Origin: 1-14-0-10-37-14 sp037130845
GTDB lineage: Bacteria > Patescibacteriota > Patescibacteriia > Patescibacteriales > Patescibacteriaceae
NCBI GenBank assembly: GCA_037130845.1
Contig: JBAXSE010000004.1
Span: 12,394-76,393 of the forward strand
Reading direction: 5' to 3'
Length of the DNA: 64,000 bases
Shown: positions 59,307-64,000 of the stretch, in pieces
How positions within the stretch are numbered: position 1 is the stretch's first letter
Layout: the number at the start of each line of letters is the position of its first letter
Notes under the pieces: model-generated
Told to the model about the DNA's origin: nothing
The model's input: only the letters and a program-made list of their open reading frames with translations
Databases searched by the model: none
Made by a program: the position numbers and the translations under genes

Positions 59307-60402
59307 TCCCGTTGTAGCAACGGAAATAATTACAGCTTTTTTGTTGATTGCTTTGGCTGTTTCGGCCAAAAAGAAATCGGCGGAAGGCTTTTTTTCTTTG
59401 GCCTTGACCCAAGAATTAAAGGGGTTAGCTATATTAATGATTATCTTTTCCCATCTTGGTTTTTTTCTGGCTACTGACAATCATTTTCTCTGGCCTTTGT
59501 CGCTGTGGGCTGGAGTAGGCGTTAATTTATTTTTGTTTTTATCCGGCTTCGGCCTGATGGCCAGCCAACTGAGGAAGAATCTGGGCGTCAAAGAATTCTA
59601 TCGCCGGCATCTGTCCAAGATTTTTCTACCGCTGTGGTTGAGTTTGACGGTTATTCTGATATTAGATGCTTGGTTGTTAAAGCTGTATTATCCTTGGCCA
59701 GAAGTGATCAAATCTTTCTTCGGGTTTTTTCCGCGAGCTGATATTGATCTGAATATCAATTCGCCGCTATGGTATATTACACCGACGGTTTTTTATTATC
59801 TGCTTTTTCCGATTATTTTCCGGCCGAAGCTTAGCTGGCTGACGGCGCCGATTATCTTTTTGCTATCTTGGTGTATCATCCGTTTGAATCCATTGTTTTT
59901 GGTTGATGTAATCAAATTGTATAAATTGCACTATTGGGTTTTCCCGATCGGCGTGTTGTTTGGCTGGCTAGTTTTTGCTCCGTCGCTTGACCTTTGGCGT
60001 GAACGGGGATTGCGCCAACTGAAAAAAATACAGTCGTTGTGGTCCTGGCCCGGTTGCCGATTTGCGGCCATAGCGATGTTAATAGCAGCTGTCGCCTATT
60101 TTACGGCGCATGCCGGCATAGGAGAGAAGCCGTGGTTAGAGCAGGCTGTTAGCTTGTTAACGGTAGCGTTATTTATGATGTTGTTTATGGTTAATCGCTG
60201 GCGTTTCGGGTTGTTATCACTATTCGGCCTATATTCTTTTGAAATATACTTGTGGCATTGGCCTTTGGCTTATCATTTCGATTTCCTATTCCGTTTCCTG
60301 CCAGCCTGGCTCGCCTTGCCTTTGTATCTGACTGTTCTGGTTTGTTTGGCAGTATTGTCCAGAAAGGTACTGGGCTTGCGTTCGTTAAAGTTAAAAAAAT
60401 GA
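59287..60402 (+). CDS. Acyltransferase family 3 membrane protein
   Basis: 371 residues from the ATG at 59287, inside the end of the SGNH gene. About ten membrane segments. QELKGLAILMIIFSHLGF with the conserved His, GVGVNLFLFLSGFGLM, FYRRHLSKIFLPLWL and a late SFEIYLWHWPLAYHF are the usual AT3 landmarks. AT3 proteins move acetyl or other acyl groups across the membrane to surface glycans. With the SGNH protein it most likely O-acylates an extracellular polysaccharide. Confidence 0.88.
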   Translation: MQVSIINPVVATEIITAFLLIALAVSAKKKSAEGFFSLALTQELKGLAILMIIFSHLGFFLATDNHFLWPLSLWAGVGVNLFLFLSGFGLMASQLRKNLGVKEFYRRHLSKIFLPLWLSLTVILILDAWLLKLYYPWPEVIKSFFGFFPRADIDLNINSPLWYITPTVFYYLLFPIIFRPKLSWLTAPIIFLLSWCIIRLNPLFLVDVIKLYKLHYWVFPIGVLFGWLVFAPSLDLWRERGLRQLKKIQSLWSWPGCRFAAIAMLIAAVAYFTAHAGIGEKPWLEQAVSLLTVALFMMLFMVNRWRFGLLSLFGLYSFEIYLWHWPLAYHFDFLFRFLPAWLALPLYLTVLVCLAVLSRKVLGLRSLKLKK

Positions 60403-60414
60403 CAATTTAATATT

Positions 60415-61788
60415 ATGCCCAGTTCTCAGAAAGAATATCAATTTATTGAAAATACAACCAGCTTATGTTCGACTTGTCTTAAGCGCCTTGATGCTAAGAT
60501 TATTGAAAAAGAGGGCAAGATATTTGTCTTGAAATATTGTATTGAACATGGCGAGCAAGAAGAAATTATAGAAGAAGACGCAGCTTACTATCACGAGCGC
60601 ATGATGTATACCAAGCCAGGTACTGTTTCTAAAGTGCAGACAGACAGGAAATTAAATTGTCCTTATGATTGCGGCCTATGCCCGGAGCATGAGCAACATA
60701 CTTGTATCGGGTTGATTGAAGTGACTAATGCTTGTGACCTTGGCTGTCCTACTTGTTATGCTAAGAGCGGCAGCGGCGAGCATCTGCCAATGGAAAAGAT
60801 TGATGAAATGTTGGAATTCTTCTTGGAGAGTGAATTTGGTTCAGCTGAAATACTGCAGATTAGTGGCGGAGAGCCGACTACTCATCCTCAGATTATAGAT
60901 ATTATTAAATTAGCCAGGTCAAAGTCCATTAAATATGTCATGCTTAATACTAATGGCCTGCGCCTTGCGGAGGATGAAGAATTCGTCAAAGAGTTAAGCC
61001 AATTTTCTGGCGGCTTTGAGATATATTTGCAGTTTGATGGTTTTGCCGATAATATTTACAAGCATCTTCGCGGTAGAGAATTGTCAGCAATCAAGAAAAA
61101 AGCGATTGATAATTTAACCAAATACAAAATACCCATTACTCTTGTCTCCACTATCGAGAGAGGTGTGAATGATCAAGAAATAGGCAAGATTGTAGAGTTT
61201 GGCATCAATACTAAGTATATCAGGGGAGTTAATTTTCAGCCTGTGGCATTTTTTGGACGTCTAGGTAAGATTGATACGGCTAATAGGATAACTATTACGG
61301 GGATTATTGAATGCATAGAAAAGCAGACAAGCGGCATGATCGGAAAAAATGATTTCATCCCTTTGCCTTGCAACGTCGATCGAGTTGCCATTACTTATTT
61401 ATATCGTCAGGATGGCGAATTTATACCTCTGACGCGCAATCTGGATATTCGTAATTATTTGCCGGCTATCAGGAATACATTTAAGTTTGACCCCGAGGAT
61501 TTTTTAAAGGACTTAACCAATAATCTTGCCGGTGGCAGCGGATCTTGCTGTAATTATCTGTCGCTATTTAATAAATTCAAGAAGATGATGCCTGTTAATT
61601 ATTTATTGAAGTCTAAGGAAGAAAAAATGGAGTATGTCAGCGAGAATACTTTCCGCATTAGCGTGACATCGTTCGTAGACAAATATAATTTTGATATGAA
61701 GTCTATGAAGAAAGAATGTGTTCATATTATTACGCCTGACCTTAAAAAGATTCCCTTTTCTGCTTACAATATGTTGCATCGAAAATAA
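60415..61788 (+). CDS. Radical SAM enzyme of the MJ0619/Tes-like group
   Basis: 457 residues. The radical SAM cluster motif is C107-x3-C111-x2-C114 in NACDLGCPTCYA, followed by ISGGEPTTHP (SAM binding). An N-terminal extension carries further cysteines (C18, C21, C42 and the CPYDCGLCPEHEQHTC set at 82-97) that fit a rubredoxin-like and an auxiliary-cluster site, as in the archaeal MJ0619/tetraether synthase (Tes) group. Tes couples lipid chains by radical chemistry. A lipid or lipid-like substrate fits the neighbours (ICMT-like, Lgt-like) but is inferred. Confidence 0.8.
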   Translation: MPSSQKEYQFIENTTSLCSTCLKRLDAKIIEKEGKIFVLKYCIEHGEQEEIIEEDAAYYHERMMYTKPGTVSKVQTDRKLNCPYDCGLCPEHEQHTCIGLIEVTNACDLGCPTCYAKSGSGEHLPMEKIDEMLEFFLESEFGSAEILQISGGEPTTHPQIIDIIKLARSKSIKYVMLNTNGLRLAEDEEFVKELSQFSGGFEIYLQFDGFADNIYKHLRGRELSAIKKKAIDNLTKYKIPITLVSTIERGVNDQEIGKIVEFGINTKYIRGVNFQPVAFFGRLGKIDTANRITITGIIECIEKQTSGMIGKNDFIPLPCNVDRVAITYLYRQDGEFIPLTRNLDIRNYLPAIRNTFKFDPEDFLKDLTNNLAGGSGSCCNYLSLFNKFKKMMPVNYLLKSKEEKMEYVSENTFRISVTSFVDKYNFDMKSMKKECVHIITPDLKKIPFSAYNMLHRK

Positions 61789-61789
61789 T

Positions 61790-62413
61790 ATGCATAATCT
61801 TAACCTTGCGAGCTTTAATGCTCCCGAACTACAATTCTCCTTGATTGCTAGTTTGTTAGTCGGTCTGTGCGTTCTGGCGGTACTCTTTGCTGTTTTAATT
61901 GATTTTGTGGAATTTCAGAAGAGGGTAGGCGCAAAAAAAGAGCGTAAAAGCATGGTGGAGACAGGTAGTATGTTGTTTTTTCTTCTTCTTTTTTATTTTC
62001 TTTTGGGTTCAGGCTTTGGACGAATCAGTCTGTCTATTTCCTCGTTGAAGGTTTCTTTGGTAATTCTAGGGCTAATTATTTTAATTGTTGGCGCGTTTGT
62101 AAATATCAAAGGGCGTTTTGACCTAGGCAGAAATTGGGCTAATCAGATCAAGATTTACAATGATCACAGCTTGGTGATTGTCGGAGCTTATAGACTTATT
62201 AGGCATCCGCTGTATTCCTCGATTATTTGGATGTTTTTTGGTGCTAGTTTGGTTTATCTTAATTATTTAGCCTGTTTATTTAATCTTCTGATATTTATAC
62301 CTATGATGTATTGTCGGGCTAAGCAAGAGGAAAATTTATTATCCAAGGAGTTTCCAGGCTATAAAGACTATCAAGAAAAAACGGGAATGTTTTTTCCTAG
62401 ATTATTTAAATAA
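61790..62413 (+). CDS. ICMT/phospholipid-methyltransferase-type membrane protein
   Basis: 207 residues from the ATG 1 nt after the radical SAM gene. Four to five membrane segments. The C-terminal signature of the isoprenylcysteine carboxyl/phospholipid methyltransferase family is clear: GAYRLIRHPLYSSIIW, then QEENLLSKEFPGYKDYQEKTG, where RHPxY and the EE pair bind SAM. The methyl acceptor is unknown; the operon suggests a membrane-embedded lipid or prenyl group. Confidence 0.85.
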   Translation: MHNLNLASFNAPELQFSLIASLLVGLCVLAVLFAVLIDFVEFQKRVGAKKERKSMVETGSMLFFLLLFYFLLGSGFGRISLSISSLKVSLVILGLIILIVGAFVNIKGRFDLGRNWANQIKIYNDHSLVIVGAYRLIRHPLYSSIIWMFFGASLVYLNYLACLFNLLIFIPMMYCRAKQEENLLSKEFPGYKDYQEKTGMFFPRLFK

Positions 62414-62423
62414 TTAATATTTT

Positions 62424-62873
62424 ATGAAAAAGTATAAACCGGTTTCTGTTCCTAGCGCCGCTTTTGTCTTCTGTCGAGTTGGCCTAGCTGTGCTTGTTTG
62501 GTTGTCGTTTATTTTTCACTCGGAGACGCTCTTGGTGGTGGTATTTGTTATCTTTGTCTTGTCGGCAGTTTTGAAAATCAAAAGAGCTCCGATGATTTGG
62601 TTGTATAGCCAGACAATTAACAAGATATTCAAATCAAAAGATGAAATACTGGATGAACACGCCATGAGTTTTGCTCATCTAATTGGTAGCATGATGAGTG
62701 GCTTGTGCCTTGTAATTCTTTTTTTCTTCGGCCAGGACGTTGGTTGGACGGCTGTTTTTATCTTGGCTTTACTCAAGAGCATCTCGGCCTGCGGCTTTTG
62801 TCCGGCATCTAAATTGTATACTTGTGCCACCAATGATAGCTGTTGCGCCTTTGCAAAAAATCATGGCAAGTAA
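62424..62873 (+). CDS. DUF4395-like membrane protein with C-terminal cysteines
   Basis: 149 residues. Membrane segments at about 12-30, 33-50, 85-105 and 108-120. The HAMSFAHLIGSMMSGLC and ISACGFCPASKLYTC stretches resemble the DUF4395 family; seven cysteines lie in the last 40 residues (CGFC, CATNDSCC), which may bind metal or form disulfides. The next gene starts inside its end (11-nt overlap). Confidence 0.65.
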   Translation: MKKYKPVSVPSAAFVFCRVGLAVLVWLSFIFHSETLLVVVFVIFVLSAVLKIKRAPMIWLYSQTINKIFKSKDEILDEHAMSFAHLIGSMMSGLCLVILFFFGQDVGWTAVFILALLKSISACGFCPASKLYTCATNDSCCAFAKNHGK

Positions 62874-63633
62874 TATTTATCCCAATACTTGGGGCGTGCG
62901 TCCGATACTGTTTAGTGTTGGTAGCTTAGATATTCCGGCTTATTCATTTTTCGTATTGTTGGGTTTGGTAGTTGGCACGACTGTCTATTATTTAGAAGCC
63001 AAAAGGCAAAAGACTTTGACGGAAAATGGTTTTATGATTGCTTTTGGATCTTTTGTCGGCGGTGTTGCCGGTGCTAAGCTATTGGAGTGGATTATTAACT
63101 ATAGATATTTTATTTCCAATTTGACTAATCCTGAATTACTTATTTCCGGCAGAAGTATTGTAGGTGGATTGATAGGCGGAACTATCGGCGCTTTGGTTAC
63201 TAAGCATATATTAGGCATCAAGGAAAAGCGGGGGAATCTGTTTGCTCCCGCAGTAGCTATTGGCGTCGCTATTGGGCGGCTAGGCTGTTTTTTTCGCGGT
63301 TGTTGTTATGGCAAGCCGACAGCTTTGCCTTGGGGAGTAGATTTTGGCGATGGAGTGTCTAGGCACCCTACGCAAATATATGAATCATTGTTTATGCTGG
63401 TGATGTTTGTGTATATTGAAAAAATTAAGAATCATAAAGATATCATGCCCGGGCAATTGTTCAAGATACTGATGCTTGCCTATTTTATTTTTCGTTTTTT
63501 AATTGAGTATATCAGGGTAGAGCCGATAGTCTTTGCCGGCATGACGATATTTCAGCTTATTTCAATCGGTGTTATAATATATTTAGCTAGGGCGGATATT
63601 TATAAAACTTATAAAAAATATGGAAAACAATAA
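62863..63633 (+). CDS. Lgt-like (prolipoprotein diacylglyceryl transferase family) protein
   Basis: 256 residues from the ATG at 62863. Lgt moves diacylglycerol from phosphatidylglycerol to the lipobox cysteine. Family blocks are present: GRSIVGGLIGGTIG, AIGVAIGRLGCFFRGCCYGKP and GVSRHPTQIYES, with about seven membrane segments. The usual GRxGNFxNGE is replaced by GRLGCFFRGCCYG, a variant seen in Lgt-like paralogues whose substrate is not known, so it may not be the true Lgt. It overlaps both neighbours. Confidence 0.85.
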   Translation: MASNIYPNTWGVRPILFSVGSLDIPAYSFFVLLGLVVGTTVYYLEAKRQKTLTENGFMIAFGSFVGGVAGAKLLEWIINYRYFISNLTNPELLISGRSIVGGLIGGTIGALVTKHILGIKEKRGNLFAPAVAIGVAIGRLGCFFRGCCYGKPTALPWGVDFGDGVSRHPTQIYESLFMLVMFVYIEKIKNHKDIMPGQLFKILMLAYFIFRFLIEYIRVEPIVFAGMTIFQLISIGVIIYLARADIYKTYKKYGKQ

Positions 63634-63964
63634 GTCAAAACTAGTTATAATACAACCAAACGTGGACCAAGAGAAAGAGACCGGTTTTGCTTACAACCAC
63701 AAAAGAGATCACAAGACTCTGGATTTTTTAATTGGTTTTTTCATTCTTATATTTTCGTCTTCTGTCGGAGCCGCTCTATATACATTAGTACCTCACTATA
63801 TTGTCATGATTGTCGGCTTGGTTGTGCTGGGCCTGTTATGTAAGTTATTTTTTAAGATTAATCGAAAGTATATAGCAATTTCCATGATTATCTTTGCGGC
63901 TATTCTGCTTGTGCTAGGTGGTGGTTGTCTGTTGCTGGTTGGGGGCTTTAATCCCTTGGGGTAA
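63620..63964 (+). CDS. Small membrane protein, last gene of the lipid-type operon
   Basis: 114 residues; overlaps the Lgt-like gene by 14 nt. A charged N-terminus (VDQEKETGFAYNHKRDHK) and three membrane segments (about 33-55, 58-77, 83-108). No family recognised. A weak inverted GC motif (CCCCGCAGCTTGCTGCG) follows near the window end. Confidence 0.7.
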   Translation: MENNKSKLVIIQPNVDQEKETGFAYNHKRDHKTLDFLIGFFILIFSSSVGAALYTLVPHYIVMIVGLVVLGLLCKLFFKINRKYIAISMIIFAAILLVLGGGCLLLVGGFNPLG

Positions 63965-64000
63965 ATTCCCCGCAGCTTGCTGCGTATTGAATGATGGCAT

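Overview
The window looks like a piece of a Patescibacteria (Candidate Phyla Radiation) genome, probably of the Parcubacteria side. The evidence is a 16S rRNA gene that stands alone and carries a primer-mismatch change in the 530 pseudoknot, a TrbC/VirB2-like pilin subunit of the type common in this group, many conserved proteins of unknown function, leaderless promoters, and gaps filled with short palindromic repeats. TGA is used as an ordinary stop codon (ruvB, tsaC), so the code is standard. The phylum call is an inference from these traits and has not been tested by a tree.

Layout. 1-3000: a large helical protein on the minus strand (cut by the window edge), preceded by a candidate small RNA with two CCCUCC loops. 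3.1-24 kb: mostly plus-strand housekeeping genes: ruvB, a methyltransferase, queA, infB-rbfA-nrnA-like, metG-cvpA-tsaC, tatD, a pilin-like protein, a LAGLIDADG protein overlapping lepA, recJ, a MazF-like toxin, rnhA and tRNA-Val. 24.3-26.5 kb: a minus-strand operon of four paralogous small proteins behind a leader made of two tandem 151-nt structured RNA domains; this is the most interesting object in the window. 26.6-36.4 kb: an M16 peptidase, a 3D-domain protein, a sensor histidine kinase, an HD phosphohydrolase, unknown proteins, a CDP-alcohol phosphatidyltransferase and RNase P RNA. 36.5-40.7 kb: a polysaccharide block (initiating sugar transferase and two GT4 glycosyltransferases). 41.8-45 kb: an SMC protein with no recognisable hinge. 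45-47.3 kb: an AT-rich accessory patch with a cysteine-repeat secreted protein, mobile-element scraps, a broken Bro-N gene and a toxin-antitoxin pair with a frameshifted toxin. 47.4-53.5 kb: membrane and envelope proteins including signal peptidase I. 53.6-58.5 kb: the 16S gene and tRNAs for Ile, fMet, Phe (with a group I intron) and Pro. 58.5-64 kb: an SGNH/acyltransferase-3 pair, then an overlapping operon of a radical SAM enzyme, an ICMT-type methyltransferase, a DUF4395-like protein, an Lgt-like protein and a small membrane protein, which together suggest lipid or membrane-anchor modification.

Intergenic DNA is unusually organised. At least five families of short inverted-repeat elements occur. 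One family (here called IPE) begins within about 4-19 nt of one gene's stop and ends within 5-11 nt of the next start codon, always with a hairpin directly before the ATG. Short repeats have also gone in frame into queA and metG, and the same 20-bp palindrome sits in the D-loop of two broken tRNA copies.
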